64,000 nucleotides of DNA from CAVPGP01 sp963704025 (GTDB lineage Bacteria; Actinomycetota; Thermoleophilia; Gaiellales; Gaiellaceae): positions 186,001-250,000 of the forward strand of contig CAVPGP010000005.1 of the NCBI GenBank assembly GCA_963704025.1. Direction: 5' to 3'. The translations under genes and the position numbers were made by a program. The number at the start of each line of letters is the position of its first letter. Positions within the stretch are counted from its first letter, which is position 1. This document shows positions 8,373 through 16,843 of this stretch, piece after piece. The notes under the pieces are model-generated. The model ran no database searches, was not told the origin of the DNA, and saw only the letters and a program-made list of their open reading frames with translations.

Positions 8373-9203
8373 GTGAGCGGGACTGCGATCCGCGGCGCAT
8401 TCGGCGCCGCCCTGACCCCGCTTCGGGACGGCGGGAGCTCGCTCGACGAGGATGCCTTCGCCCCGTACGCGGACTTCCTCCGGGCGGGCGGCCTTGACGG
8501 GATCCTCGCGCTCGGCACCACGGGCGAGGGGATCCTGCTCAGCGTCCCCGAGCGCAGGCGTGTGGTCGAGCTCTTCGTCGACACCGGCCTGACCGTGATC
8601 GCGCACGCCGGCGCCCAGTCCACCGAAGACACCGTCGCGCTCGCGGAGCACGCCGCCTCGTCCGGGGCGGCAGGCGTCGCCGTGATCGGGCCCCCGTACT
8701 TCCCGCTCGACGAGAAGGCGCTCTTGGCCCACTTCGCGGCCGCGGCGCTCGCCTGCGCGCCGCTGCCGTTCTACGTGTACGAGTTCGAGCGGGCGAGCGG
8801 TTACTCCGTCCCGCTTCCGGTGCTCCAACGGCTCCGCGAGACGGCGCCGAACCTGGCCGGGCTGAAGGTCTCCGACTCGCCGTGGGAGAGGTTCTCGCCG
8901 TACCTCGTCGACGGGCTGGACGTCTTCGTCGGCCCGGAGTCGCTGATCGGCGAAGGGCTCGCCGCGGGCGCGGTCGGGGCCGTGTCCGCGCTGGGGTCCG
9001 CCTTCCCGGAGCGCGTGGCCGAGGCGGTCCGGACGCGCACGAGCCTGGGCGAGCTGCGGGCGGCCGTCGAGCGGTTCCCGCGCCACGCCGCGCTCAAGGC
9101 CGTGGTCGCCGCCCGGGGCGTGCCGATCCGCGAGGACGTGCGCCGGCCGCTGCGCGGCCTGACGGACGAGGAGCGCCGCGGCGTGCTGGAGCTCGTCGCA
9201 TGA
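8373..9203 (+). CDS. DapA-family (dihydrodipicolinate synthase/NAL-like) aldolase
   Basis: A 276-residue class I aldolase of the DHDPS/N-acetylneuraminate lyase family. Visible motifs are GTTGEG (residues 48-53, substrate carboxylate binding), the active-site Tyr in FYVYEF (about 136) and the Schiff-base Lys in GLKVSDS (about 165). The GTG start is 10 nt after the kinase stop. The stop overlaps the ATG of an FAD amine oxidase, which suggests a catabolic pair acting on a keto acid or amino acid rather than lysine biosynthesis (inference). It may also be a keto-deoxy sugar acid aldolase. Confidence 0.85.
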   Translation: MSGTAIRGAFGAALTPLRDGGSSLDEDAFAPYADFLRAGGLDGILALGTTGEGILLSVPERRRVVELFVDTGLTVIAHAGAQSTEDTVALAEHAASSGAAGVAVIGPPYFPLDEKALLAHFAAAALACAPLPFYVYEFERASGYSVPLPVLQRLRETAPNLAGLKVSDSPWERFSPYLVDGLDVFVGPESLIGEGLAAGAVGAVSALGSAFPERVAEAVRTRTSLGELRAAVERFPRHAALKAVVAARGVPIREDVRRPLRGLTDEERRGVLELVA

Positions 9204-10228
9204 GGATCGTCGTCGCGGGCGCAGGGGCCATGGGAGCCCAGGTGGCGTACCACCTGGCGCTGGAGGGAGCGGGCGACATCGTGCTCTGCGACCGCGGCGA
9301 GGTGGCCTCCGGATCGACGTCGAAGGCGATGGGCGGGGTTCGGCAGCAGTTCGAGACGGCGGCGGAGGTCGCGCTCGCACGCGAGTCGATTCGCTTCTTC
9401 GAGGAGCTGGGCCCGCCCTTCTTCCTCCAGGTCGGGTATCTGTTCGCCGCGACGACGACGGACGGCGCCGCGGCGCTCGCGATGCGGGCCGAGCGGATGC
9501 GGGCGCTCGGTGTGCCGGTCGAGGAGGCGCCGCTTCCCGACGGCGTCCGCGGGGACGACGTGCTGGCGGCGATCGCGTGCTGGCGCGACGGCGTCGCGGA
9601 TCCGGCCGGCGTCGCGCGGGAGGTCGTACGCCGCGCCGAGACTCTCGGCGTGCAGGTGCGCGAGGGGACGGACGCGCGAGAGCTCGACCGTGACGTGCTC
9701 GTGATCGCCGCCGGCCCGTGGTCGAACGAGCTCGACGCGCGGCTCCCGATCCGGCCGCTCTGTCGGCAGCTGCTCGAGACGTCGCCGCTCGACCTCGCCG
9801 ACACGTTTCCGATGGTCGTCGAGCACGAGACCGGCTTCCACTTCCGGCGGCGAGGGGAGCGCCTCGTGCTCGCGATGACGGACGCGGCACCCCGGTGGGG
9901 CTGGGAGACCGACGTCGACGAGACCGTGCTCGCCGACCGGCTGGAGCGGCTCGCACACCGCTATCCGCCCGCTGCCGGGGCGTCGATCGAGCGCTCCTGG
10001 GCGGGGCTCTACGACATGACCCCTGACGCGCACCCCGTGATCGGCCGGATCGAGGACGGCGTCTACGCCGCGTGCGGCTTCTCGGGCCACGGCTTCATGC
10101 AGAGCCCTGCAGTGGGCCGCGCACTGGCGCAGCTGATCCTCGAGGGCGGGACGGAGTTCGACCTCGCCCCGTACGCGCTCGAGCGCTTCTCCGGCCGGGA
10201 GCTCTTCCCGGAGACCCTGGTGCTGTGA
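9200..10228 (+). CDS. FAD-dependent D-amino acid / sarcosine oxidase-like protein (DAO family)
   Basis: A 342-residue flavoprotein. The N-terminal dinucleotide-binding motif VVAGAGAMGAQVAYHLA is followed by an acidic residue region (CDRGEVASGSTSKAMGG) typical of DAO-type oxidoreductases. The C-terminal GLYDMTPDAHPVIGRI and CGFSGHGFMQSPAVGR are the family's FAD/substrate-binding segment. ATGA overlap with the upstream aldolase gene implies coupled translation. The likely substrate is an imino or N-methyl amino acid; the exact one cannot be read from sequence. Confidence 0.88.
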   Translation: MRIVVAGAGAMGAQVAYHLALEGAGDIVLCDRGEVASGSTSKAMGGVRQQFETAAEVALARESIRFFEELGPPFFLQVGYLFAATTTDGAAALAMRAERMRALGVPVEEAPLPDGVRGDDVLAAIACWRDGVADPAGVAREVVRRAETLGVQVREGTDARELDRDVLVIAAGPWSNELDARLPIRPLCRQLLETSPLDLADTFPMVVEHETGFHFRRRGERLVLAMTDAAPRWGWETDVDETVLADRLERLAHRYPPAAGASIERSWAGLYDMTPDAHPVIGRIEDGVYAACGFSGHGFMQSPAVGRALAQLILEGGTEFDLAPYALERFSGRELFPETLVL

Positions 10229-10238
10229 CGCTCGTCCT

Positions 10239-10898
10239 GTGATCCCGCTGCTCGTGCTGGCGGCGCTTGCGCTGCAGCGGCCCGCAATCGTCTGGCGGCC
10301 CGTGCCGTTCGACGCCTCGCGGCTGAGCGAGACCGCCGCGTACAACGAGCGGCACTACGGTCAGCCGACCTGGAGGCTCGAGCGGCCGCGCGTGATCGTC
10401 GAGCACTACACCGCGAACCAGAGCTTCTCGGCCACGTGGAACACGTTCGCCTCGGACGCGCCCGACCCGGAGCTCCACGAGCGGCCCGGCACCTGCGCCC
10501 ACTTCGTGATCGACCGCGACGGCACGATCTACCAGCTCGTGCGCCTGACCGTCCGGTGCCGCCACACGGTCGGCCTCAACTGGACGGCGATCGGGATCGA
10601 GCACGTCGGCACGAGCGACCGGCAGATCCTCGACGATCCGCGGCAGCTCGCCGCGTCGCTCCGGCTCACCGCCTGGCTGATGGGCCGCTACGGCATCGCG
10701 CTCGGCGACGTGATCGGCCACAACGAGAGCCTGACGAGCCCTTATCACCGGGAGCGCTACGCCCCCTGGCGCTGCCAGACGCACGGCGACTGGACGCGCG
10801 CCGACATGAACGTCTACCGGGCTCGACTCGCGCGGGTGGCGAAGGCGGGCGGCGTCGCGCTCGGCCGCCGCACGCACCGCGTGCGCTCGGCCTGCTGA
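10239..10898 (+). CDS. N-acetylmuramoyl-L-alanine amidase-like protein (Amidase_2)
   Basis: A 219-residue protein, GTG start. A short hydrophobic N-terminus (VIPLLVLAALALQ) could be a weak signal or anchor. The core shows the zinc amidase pattern: IVEHYTA (first His), AHFVIDRDGTIYQLV, VGLNWTAIGIEHVG and DVIGHNE with the late ligand-region His. It would cut the amide between muramic acid and the peptide stem, or act on related glycopeptides. It is separated by 10 nt from the oxidase gene and may be co-transcribed with it. Confidence 0.85.
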   Translation: MIPLLVLAALALQRPAIVWRPVPFDASRLSETAAYNERHYGQPTWRLERPRVIVEHYTANQSFSATWNTFASDAPDPELHERPGTCAHFVIDRDGTIYQLVRLTVRCRHTVGLNWTAIGIEHVGTSDRQILDDPRQLAASLRLTAWLMGRYGIALGDVIGHNESLTSPYHRERYAPWRCQTHGDWTRADMNVYRARLARVAKAGGVALGRRTHRVRSAC

Positions 10899-10902
10899 AG
10901 GT

Positions 10903-11361
10903 TTAGCCCCGGTCTTCGGGCGGCGCCTCGCGCGGCGCCCCCTCTGGCACGTCGTCGGGGACACCCTCGGGGACATCCTCGGGGGTATCGTCCGCTGCGT
11001 CGTCCGGGCGCATCTCGGCGATCCGCGCCCGCGCCTGCTCGTGCACCGCGGCCCGCCGGGCCGCGGGATCCGCCTCGTCGACAGGCGTCTCCCCTGCCTC
11101 GTACTCCTCGCGGTCGACGCCGGCGGCCTTTGCCTCCTCGATCTTCGCGCGCAGCTCCTCTGCCCGGGGATCGGCGGCCGGCGGCGCCTCGGCCGCCCAG
11201 GCCGCCGCCTGCTCCTGCTCGGCGGCCCTCTCCTCGACAGCCCTGTCCTCGACAGCCCGGTCCTGCTCGACAGCCCGGTCCTGCTCGACGGCCCGGCGCC
11301 GCTTCCGCAGCAGCCAGCGGAGGCTGAGCAACCCGGCGATTGCGGCCAGCAGTCGCTTCAC
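10903..11361 (-). CDS. Small acidic protein with repeated charged motifs
   Basis: A 152-residue protein. A short N-terminal hydrophobic stretch (LLAAIAGLLSLRWLL) and an Arg cluster lead into repeats of AVEQDR/AVEDR, then an E/A-rich helix-prone middle and a C-terminal run of acidic D-V-P-E-G units (EDVPEGVPDDVPEGAP). The low-complexity tail is probably disordered. It is convergent with the amidase gene, 4 nt apart. No recognised family; the composition suggests a membrane-tethered or cell-wall-linked protein, but that is weak. Confidence 0.55.
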   Translation of the reverse strand: MKRLLAAIAGLLSLRWLLRKRRRAVEQDRAVEQDRAVEDRAVEERAAEQEQAAAWAAEAPPAADPRAEELRAKIEEAKAAGVDREEYEAGETPVDEADPAARRAAVHEQARARIAEMRPDDAADDTPEDVPEGVPDDVPEGAPREAPPEDRG

Positions 11362-11491
11362 GTGCCCGATGCTACACGGCGTCCTTGCTACAGTGGGCGC
11401 CGCTTCCTGTCTCGCACACGTGCCGTGCAGCCCCGACTCGGCACCCGCAGGCGAGACCGACTCAGACCGTGGGAAGGAGGAATCGGGCGCT

Positions 11492-11842
11492 TTGATCGAC
11501 TACGAGATTCTGCTCATGCTCGACCCGGAACTGCCCGAAGGCAGGCCCGCAGAGATCGTCGACCGCGTCCGCCAGTCCGTGGAGGGCGACGGCGGCACGT
11601 GGGACACGGAGGACGTGTGGGGCCGGCGCAGGCTGGCCTACGAGATCAACAAGAAGACGGACGGCGACTACCGGCTGCTCACGTTCTCGTGCGAGCCGGC
11701 GACGCTCGACGAGATCTCGCGCGTCCTGAAGATCACGGACGGCGTCATGCGCCACCTGGCCGTGCGCCGCGTCGCGTCGACCGGCAAGACGCCGGCTCCG
11801 GCGCACGAGCCCGTCGCGGCCGGCGCGACGGAGGAGGAGTAA
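11492..11842 (+). CDS. rpsF: 30S ribosomal protein bS6
   Basis: A 116-residue bS6 with the typical start (IDYEILLMLDPEL), a central GRRRLAYEINKKTDGDY and LDEISRVLKITDGVMRHLAVR. I choose the TTG at 11492 because GAAGGAGG lies 11 nt upstream and homology begins there; the open frame extends further upstream without conservation. It is the first gene of the rpsF-ssb-rpsR-rplI set. The C-terminus has a short A/E tail. Confidence 0.93.
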   Translation: MIDYEILLMLDPELPEGRPAEIVDRVRQSVEGDGGTWDTEDVWGRRRLAYEINKKTDGDYRLLTFSCEPATLDEISRVLKITDGVMRHLAVRRVASTGKTPAPAHEPVAAGATEEE

Positions 11843-11846
11843 CCGC

Positions 11847-12287
11847 ATGGCGAACATCAATCGCGTCGTCCTCGTCGGGAACCTGACCCGCGACCCCGAG
11901 CTCCGGCACACGCCGAGCGGGATGGCGGTCTGCTCCCTCCGGGTCGCCGTGAACACGCGCAAGAAGGACCAGGCGTCCGGCCAGTGGACCGAGAAGCCGA
12001 ACTACTTCGACGTCACCGTCTGGGGCAACCAGGCCGAGTCGTGCAACCAGTACCTCTCGAAGGGCCGCCCGGTCGGGATCGACGGGCGCCTCGAGTGGCG
12101 CGAATGGGACGCCCAGGACGGCACGAAGCGCCAGGCCGTGGAAATCGTGGCCGACTCCGTCCAGTTCCTCGGCGGTCGCGACGGCGGCTCCGGCGGAGGC
12201 GGGAACCAGTTCATCCAGGAGGGCGGCTCCGAGTCCGGCGCCGACTTCGGCTCGGCCGGCGGCGTCGACGACGACATCCCGTTCTAA
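11847..12287 (+). CDS. ssb: Single-stranded DNA-binding protein
   Basis: A 146-residue SSB. The OB fold begins MANINRVVLVGNLTRDPELR and includes the aromatic ssDNA-binding positions (NYFDVTVWGNQAE). A Gly/Ser-rich linker leads to the acidic tip DDDIPF, which recruits replication and repair partners. A GAGGAGGAG ribosome site lies inside the end of rpsF, and the spacing of 4 bp suggests tight coupling. Confidence 0.96.
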   Translation: MANINRVVLVGNLTRDPELRHTPSGMAVCSLRVAVNTRKKDQASGQWTEKPNYFDVTVWGNQAESCNQYLSKGRPVGIDGRLEWREWDAQDGTKRQAVEIVADSVQFLGGRDGGSGGGGNQFIQEGGSESGADFGSAGGVDDDIPF

Positions 12288-12297
12288 GGAGAGAGAG

Positions 12298-12588
12298 ATG
12301 CCCCCGAAACCGAAGAGCAACAGCGACCGGCCCCGCAGCGGCGGCAGCGGCGGCAAGCGCCGGGACGACAAGGGCGGCCCGGGCCGCCGCAAGTCCTGCT
12401 ACTTCTGCAAGGACAAGGTCGACGAGGTCGACTACAAGAACATCAACCAGCTGCGGCGCTACATCTCGGAGAAGGGCAAGATCCGCTCGCGGCGGATCAC
12501 CGGCGCGTGCCGGCGGCACCAGGTGCAGGTGGCGACCGCCGTCAAGCGGGCACGTGAGATGGCGCTCCTCCCCTACGTCGCGGAGTAG
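12298..12588 (+). CDS. rpsR: 30S ribosomal protein bS18
   Basis: A 96-residue bS18 with a basic N-terminal extension. It keeps the CYFC pair at the start of the domain and a later CRRHQ, so it appears to be the Cys-containing, zinc-binding form. The core INQLRRYISEKGKIRSRRITG is canonical. A strong AAGGAGAG site lies 2-3 nt before the ATG region. Confidence 0.95.
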   Translation: MPPKPKSNSDRPRSGGSGGKRRDDKGGPGRRKSCYFCKDKVDEVDYKNINQLRRYISEKGKIRSRRITGACRRHQVQVATAVKRAREMALLPYVAE

Positions 12589-12596
12589 CTGAGCCG

Positions 12597-13307
12597 ATGG
12601 AAGTCATCCTGCTCCAGGACGTGGACAAGGTCGGCCTGCGCGGCGACGTGGTCGAGGTCAAGCGCGGGTACGCGCGGAACTTCCTGCTCCCGCGCCGGCT
12701 CGCTGAGCTCGCGACGCCCGCGAAGGTCGCCGAGCTGCACAAGCGCGATGCGCAGCGCGCCCGCCACGAGGCGAAGACCGCCGAGGAGGCGCAGGCGCTG
12801 GCGGCGACCCTCGGCAAGCTCGAGCTCCGCTTCGACGTCAAGGCCGGCCCGACCGGCTCGCTCTTCGGCTCCGTCACGCCGACGGACATCGCGGACGAGC
12901 TCTGGGAGAAGCACAAGATCCGCGTCGATCGCCGCAAGATCGGCACCGACTCGATCAAGCGCATCGGCTACTTCGACGTCCCGGTCGACCTCTTCTCCGA
13001 CGTGAGGGCCGAGGTCAAGGTCGTCGTCGCGCCCGAGGACGGCGAGCTGCCGACCGAGGAGGAGTTCCGCGCCCAGGAAGCTGCCGCAGAGGCAGCCGAG
13101 GCAGCCGCCGCGGAGGAGGCTGCGGCAGCCGAGGCAGCAGAGGAGGCCGCGGCCAGAGCCGAGGAGGCGCAGCGCGAGGGCCCCTCGATCGAGGAGATCC
13201 TCGCCGAGGAGGACGCAGCCCTCGCGGCCGGCGTGGACGCCGAGGCTTCGGCCGAGCCCGTGGAAGCCGTGACCGCGCCTGCGGAGGCCGGCGAAGAGGA
13301 CGCGTGA
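12597..13307 (+). CDS. rplI: 50S ribosomal protein bL9 with long A/E-rich C-terminal extension
   Basis: A 236-residue protein. Residues 1-148 are normal bL9: MEVILLQDVDKVGLRGDVVEV with the RNA-binding GYARNFLLPRRLA, a connecting helix, then the C-terminal domain ending VKVVVAPED. The last 88 or so residues are a helix-prone Ala/Glu tract (EAAAEAAEAAAAEEAAAAEA). Similar acidic tails occur in some actinobacterial bL9 proteins, but this one is long. A GC-rich hairpin just after the stop could end the ribosomal operon. Confidence 0.94.
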   Translation: MEVILLQDVDKVGLRGDVVEVKRGYARNFLLPRRLAELATPAKVAELHKRDAQRARHEAKTAEEAQALAATLGKLELRFDVKAGPTGSLFGSVTPTDIADELWEKHKIRVDRRKIGTDSIKRIGYFDVPVDLFSDVRAEVKVVVAPEDGELPTEEEFRAQEAAAEAAEAAAAEEAAAAEAAEEAAARAEEAQREGPSIEEILAEEDAALAAGVDAEASAEPVEAVTAPAEAGEEDA

Positions 13308-13309
13308 GG

Positions 13310-13333
13310 TGCGGCGGCCTCCGGGCCGCCGCA
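13310..13333 (+). terminator. GC-rich hairpin after rplI
   Basis: A perfect 10-bp stem, TGCGGCGGCC and GGCCGCCGCA, with a 4-nt loop, starting 3 nt after the rplI stop. There is no clear T-tract, as is common in high-GC actinobacteria. Confidence 0.55.
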
Positions 13334-13511
13334 GACTCCGCAGGACGATCTGGCCCCTGGACGATCTGTCCACAGCGTTTCCCACGAGCTCGGGATAACT
13401 CCACCCTCCTGGGGAAGCGCACACGAACTCCTCGGAAACTGCACGAACTTTTTCGCAGGCCTCCTGTCGATAACAGACGGTCCAGCCGGGGAAAAGCCCG
13501 CGGCATTTGTG

Positions 13512-13534
13512 CATAATAGGCGAACGTATGTTCG
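13512..13534 (+). promoter_or_regulatory. Putative -10 box with LexA/SOS-box palindrome upstream of dnaB
   Basis: CGAACGTATGTTCG at 13521-13534 is a perfect palindrome that fits the Gram-positive LexA consensus CGAAC-N4-GTTCG. It lies 3 nt after a -10-like CATAAT (13512-13517), so a bound repressor would cover the predicted transcription start. The rest of the 317-bp gap between rplI and dnaB (13308-13624) shows only the upstream hairpin; I see no ORF in it. Confidence 0.65.
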
Positions 13535-13624
13535 CAAAGAACCAGCGCCAGCAGGGCTTTCTCCCGCAGCGCACAGACCGGTGTACCCCCTGTCGACAAG
13601 CCGTGTCGCCGAGGTGGATTTGCG

Positions 13625-15004
13625 GTGAGTGAGCGGCTTGACTACCGGGCCGTGGCAGTCGCCCCGCTGCACGCCCGAACGGCCCCCGTCCCGCCGCAAA
13701 ACCTCGAGGCCGAGGAGTCGGTCCTCGGGGCAATGCTCCTCTCCCCTGGCGCGATCGGAGCCGTCTCGGAGGTACTGGACGGAGGCGACTTCTACCGCGA
13801 GAGCCACGCGAAGGTCTATCGCGCAGCCCTCGCGCTCTATGCCAAAGGGGAGCCCGTCGACGCCATCACCCTCGTCGACGAGCTCGAGGAGCGCGGTGAG
13901 CTCGAGGAGGTCGGTGGCCGGGTACGGATCCACGAGCTCGCCGCGCTCGTCCCCGCAACGTCCAACGCTGCGCACTACGCGCGGATCGTCCGCGAGATGG
14001 CCACGCTCCGTGGCCTGATCCGTGTCGGCAGCGAGATCCAGCGGCTCGGATTCGAGCGCCCCGGCGAGACGGCCGCCCTCGTCGACCGGGCCGAGCAATC
14101 CGTCTTCGAGCTCTCGCAGTCCCGCGTGACGACGGAGTTCACGCACATCGAGGGCCTGCTCAAGGAGAGCTTCGAGCGCATCACTCAGTTGTACGAGGCC
14201 GGCGTCGACGTCACCGGGGTGCCGTCGGGCTTCCGCGACCTGGACCGGCTCACCTCGGGCTTTCAGCCCGGGAACCTGGTCATCATCGCGGCCCGCCCGT
14301 CCATGGGGAAGTCGGCGCTCGGCCTCTGCATGGCCGCAAACCTTGCCGTTCGTGCGGAGACGCCGTGCGCGCTCTTCACGCTGGAGATGTCGAAACAGGA
14401 GGTGACGCAGCGCCTCATGTGCAGCGAGGCGAAGGTCGACTCGCAGCGTCTCCGCACAGGCAAGCTCGCGCCAGAGGACTGGTCCCGGCTCACCGCGGCG
14501 TGCGACAAGCTCGCGAAGGCGCCGATCTACGTCGACGACACCGGCTCGATCTCGATGATGGAGATCCGCTCGAAGGCCCGGCGCCTGAAGACAAGGGAGC
14601 CGGGGCTCGGCCTCGTGATCGTCGACTACCTGCAGCTGATGACCTCCGGCTCGACGGTCGAGAACCGGGTGCAGGAGGTCTCGCAGATCTCACGTTCGCT
14701 CAAGGTGCTGGCACGCGATCTCGACGTGCCGATCCTGGCCATGTCACAGCTCTCCCGCGCCGTCGAGCAGCGCCACGACAAGCGGCCGATCCTCTCCGAC
14801 TTGCGCGAGTCGGGCTCGATCGAGCAGGACGCCGACGTCGTCATGTTCGTGTACCGCGACGAGTACTACAACCCGGAGGAGACCGACCAGCAGGGCCTCG
14901 CGGAGATCATCGTCGCCAAGCACCGCAACGGTCCGACGGGCGCCGAGAAGCTCTCGTTCCTGAAGCGGTACGCCAAGTTCGCCGACCTCGCCGCGGCTGC
15001 ATGA
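13625..15004 (+). CDS. dnaB: Replicative DNA helicase
   Basis: A 459-residue hexameric DNA helicase. The N-terminal domain starts PPQNLEAEESVLGAMLLSP. The RecA-like C-terminal domain has Walker A ARPSMGKSAL, FTLEMSKQEV, Walker B VIVDYLQLM and the arginine-finger region SQLSRAVEQR. No intein interrupts it. The GTG start at 13625 is preceded by a promoter region with a LexA-like box. The last codon overlaps the ATG of the following small gene. Confidence 0.96.
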   Translation: MSERLDYRAVAVAPLHARTAPVPPQNLEAEESVLGAMLLSPGAIGAVSEVLDGGDFYRESHAKVYRAALALYAKGEPVDAITLVDELEERGELEEVGGRVRIHELAALVPATSNAAHYARIVREMATLRGLIRVGSEIQRLGFERPGETAALVDRAEQSVFELSQSRVTTEFTHIEGLLKESFERITQLYEAGVDVTGVPSGFRDLDRLTSGFQPGNLVIIAARPSMGKSALGLCMAANLAVRAETPCALFTLEMSKQEVTQRLMCSEAKVDSQRLRTGKLAPEDWSRLTAACDKLAKAPIYVDDTGSISMMEIRSKARRLKTREPGLGLVIVDYLQLMTSGSTVENRVQEVSQISRSLKVLARDLDVPILAMSQLSRAVEQRHDKRPILSDLRESGSIEQDADVVMFVYRDEYYNPEETDQQGLAEIIVAKHRNGPTGAEKLSFLKRYAKFADLAAAA

Positions 15005-15252
15005 TCGAGCGCCAGCACGTCTGGCTCGGGCCCGAGGCGACCAGCTTCTCGGCCCCGTGCGAGGCGTGCCTGGCGCGCCGCGACTACGACACGTACGGAC
15101 TCGCAGTGGTCGCGATCCAGGTCTCGGGGACGCTCAGCGTCGACGTCGACGTCGGCTTCATGACCTGCTCGCGCGGGCACCGGATCGTCCTCCGCCGCGT
15201 CGGCCTGACGCGGAAGCAGCGTCGGCGCCGCCGCGCCGCCGCCACCGGCTGA
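15001..15252 (+). CDS. Small Cys-containing hypothetical protein
   Basis: An 83-residue protein, too short for a confident family call. A CEAC pair (about residues 20-23) and a later C-S-R-G-H suggest a small zinc-ribbon-like fold, and the C-terminus is a run of Arg and Lys (RKQRRRRR) that could bind nucleic acid. The ATG overlaps the dnaB stop by 4 bp, so it is probably co-translated with the helicase. Confidence 0.65.
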   Translation: MIERQHVWLGPEATSFSAPCEACLARRDYDTYGLAVVAIQVSGTLSVDVDVGFMTCSRGHRIVLRRVGLTRKQRRRRRAAATG

Positions 15253-15260
15253 CGCCGCTC

Positions 15261-15287
15261 CCGTACCTGGTCGCCGACCAGGTACGG
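15261..15287. terminator. Bidirectional hairpin between convergent genes
   Basis: A perfect 12-bp stem, CCGTACCTGGTC and GACCAGGTACGG, with a 3-nt loop, between the dnaB-linked small gene and the convergent glycosidase gene. Confidence 0.65.
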
Positions 15288-15308
15288 CGGCGACGCCGGG
15301 GGCCTCGC

Positions 15309-16715
15309 TCAGCCCGCGGAGGCGAGGATCGACCGCCGGACGACGAAGCCGTGCGGGTCGCGCAGGCTGACGTCCGCGACGTAGGTGGAGCCGGGGACAG
15401 CGCTGAACGCCAGCTTCACGGTCGACCAGCCGTCGCGGCCGAGCGTGGTCGAGCCCCAGCACGAGCCCACGATGCGGGCACCGTCCCGGACGACCGTCGT
15501 GGCGACGAGGGTCGTCCCGGGTGCGTCGTGCCAGCGCAGCTCCAGCGCGGGGACACGGACGGACCGGCGGACCCGGCCGGGCGCGACCTCGACCGACGGA
15601 TCGCGGGCGTCGAGGCGGAACGCCGCCACGGAGAAGCGGCCCCAGGCCGGCTTCGCCCGGCCGCCGGCGTCGAGCAGGCCGCTGCGCCACGGGGACTGCG
15701 GCCGGTCGCGGAGGACGAACCAGACGAACATCGCGACCCGCGGGTCCGCCTCGGCCGCCCGGATCGCAGCGGCGAGATCGGCGGCCTGGCGCGTGTAGGT
15801 GATCCCCGTGCCGCTCTCGGGGCGGGTCTGCTGAGCGTACTCGGTCAGCCAGAGTGGGTGCCCGGTGCCGAACGCAGCATCGAGGGCCTGCTCGACGGCG
15901 GGAACGCTCGCCAGCCCGGCCGTGGGGCCGGCAGCGTCCGAGGGCGGATACGGATGGTGGGCCCAGGCGTCGAACTGGAGGGCCGGGTCCGCCTCGGCGA
16001 CGAGCCGGATGAACTCGCCTGGCGACTCCGAGTCTTGCAGCCCCACGACCGGGCGGTCGTGCCCGCGCGAGGCGGTCTCACCCGCCGCGACGAGTGCCGC
16101 CGGGGAGGCCGCCTTGAGGCCGGCGTACGCCGCGCGCACGAGGCGTGCGTAGACGCCCGGCGCAACCGGAGTGCCGTCGGCGGCGAACTGCGGCGCGAGG
16201 AACGTCGCGCGGTTCGGCTCGTTCCAGACGGAGAAGAAGCGCACGAACGGGAAGCCAGCGTGTCGTCCGGAGTAGCGGTCGGCCAGCGCGTACGCGAAGC
16301 GCGCGAGATCGCCTGGATCCGCGGGCGCCACACTGGCGCCTGCGCCGCCGTTGGCCCAGGCCGGTGTCCCCCAGATCGTCATCAGCACCTCGATCCCGCG
16401 CTGCTGAGCGCTCCGCACCAGGTCGTCGAGGTCGTCGAACCGGTAGGCGGGGTCGAACGGGTCGGCCGCGTCGCCGGGGCGCACGGGCGCGACCTGCCGC
16501 CAGTGGACGAGCGTCCGGACGAGCGTCACGTGCGCGGCGCGGGCGACGTCCAGCGACTGCGCGCGCCCGCCGTCCCAGCGGAAGGAGGGATCGTCGAACA
16601 GGCCGACGTACATCCGCGTCGCGGGCCGCGCAGGGGCGGCCGAGGCCGCAAGACAGGCCGCAACGAGCGCCGCAGAAAGAGCGAGACGTGCCAGCAGGTG
16701 TCCCTCGGGTCGCAT
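15309..16715 (-). CDS. Secreted clan-A-type glycoside hydrolase
   Basis: A 468-residue protein with signal peptide (ALSAALVAACLAASAAPARP). The (beta/alpha)8 barrel pattern is clear. WNEPN (in FFSVWNEPNRA) carries the acid/base Glu, and LTEYAQQT carries the nucleophile Glu on a later strand, as in GH5/GH39-like retaining enzymes. An extra C-terminal beta-rich domain of about 110 residues follows the barrel (after AKPAWGRF). The substrate is unknown; a plant or microbial beta-glycan is a reasonable guess. Confidence 0.8.
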   Translation of the reverse strand: MRPEGHLLARLALSAALVAACLAASAAPARPATRMYVGLFDDPSFRWDGGRAQSLDVARAAHVTLVRTLVHWRQVAPVRPGDAADPFDPAYRFDDLDDLVRSAQQRGIEVLMTIWGTPAWANGGAGASVAPADPGDLARFAYALADRYSGRHAGFPFVRFFSVWNEPNRATFLAPQFAADGTPVAPGVYARLVRAAYAGLKAASPAALVAAGETASRGHDRPVVGLQDSESPGEFIRLVAEADPALQFDAWAHHPYPPSDAAGPTAGLASVPAVEQALDAAFGTGHPLWLTEYAQQTRPESGTGITYTRQAADLAAAIRAAEADPRVAMFVWFVLRDRPQSPWRSGLLDAGGRAKPAWGRFSVAAFRLDARDPSVEVAPGRVRRSVRVPALELRWHDAPGTTLVATTVVRDGARIVGSCWGSTTLGRDGWSTVKLAFSAVPGSTYVADVSLRDPHGFVVRRSILASAG

Positions 16716-16843
16716 CGTTCGCGGCCCGGCACGACCCGTCCACTCCCCGAGGGTGCAGTCTTCCGCTGGTCATGGGGAGGGAGGGAGCCACTGAGACGAC
16801 CCTCTCGTTCCTGGTGGAACATGAACCCGTTACCCTGAGCTCC

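Noticed and set aside
13625..15004. Intein in DnaB
   Set aside because: DnaB helicases often carry inteins, but here the sequence is continuous at 459 residues with normal Walker motifs.
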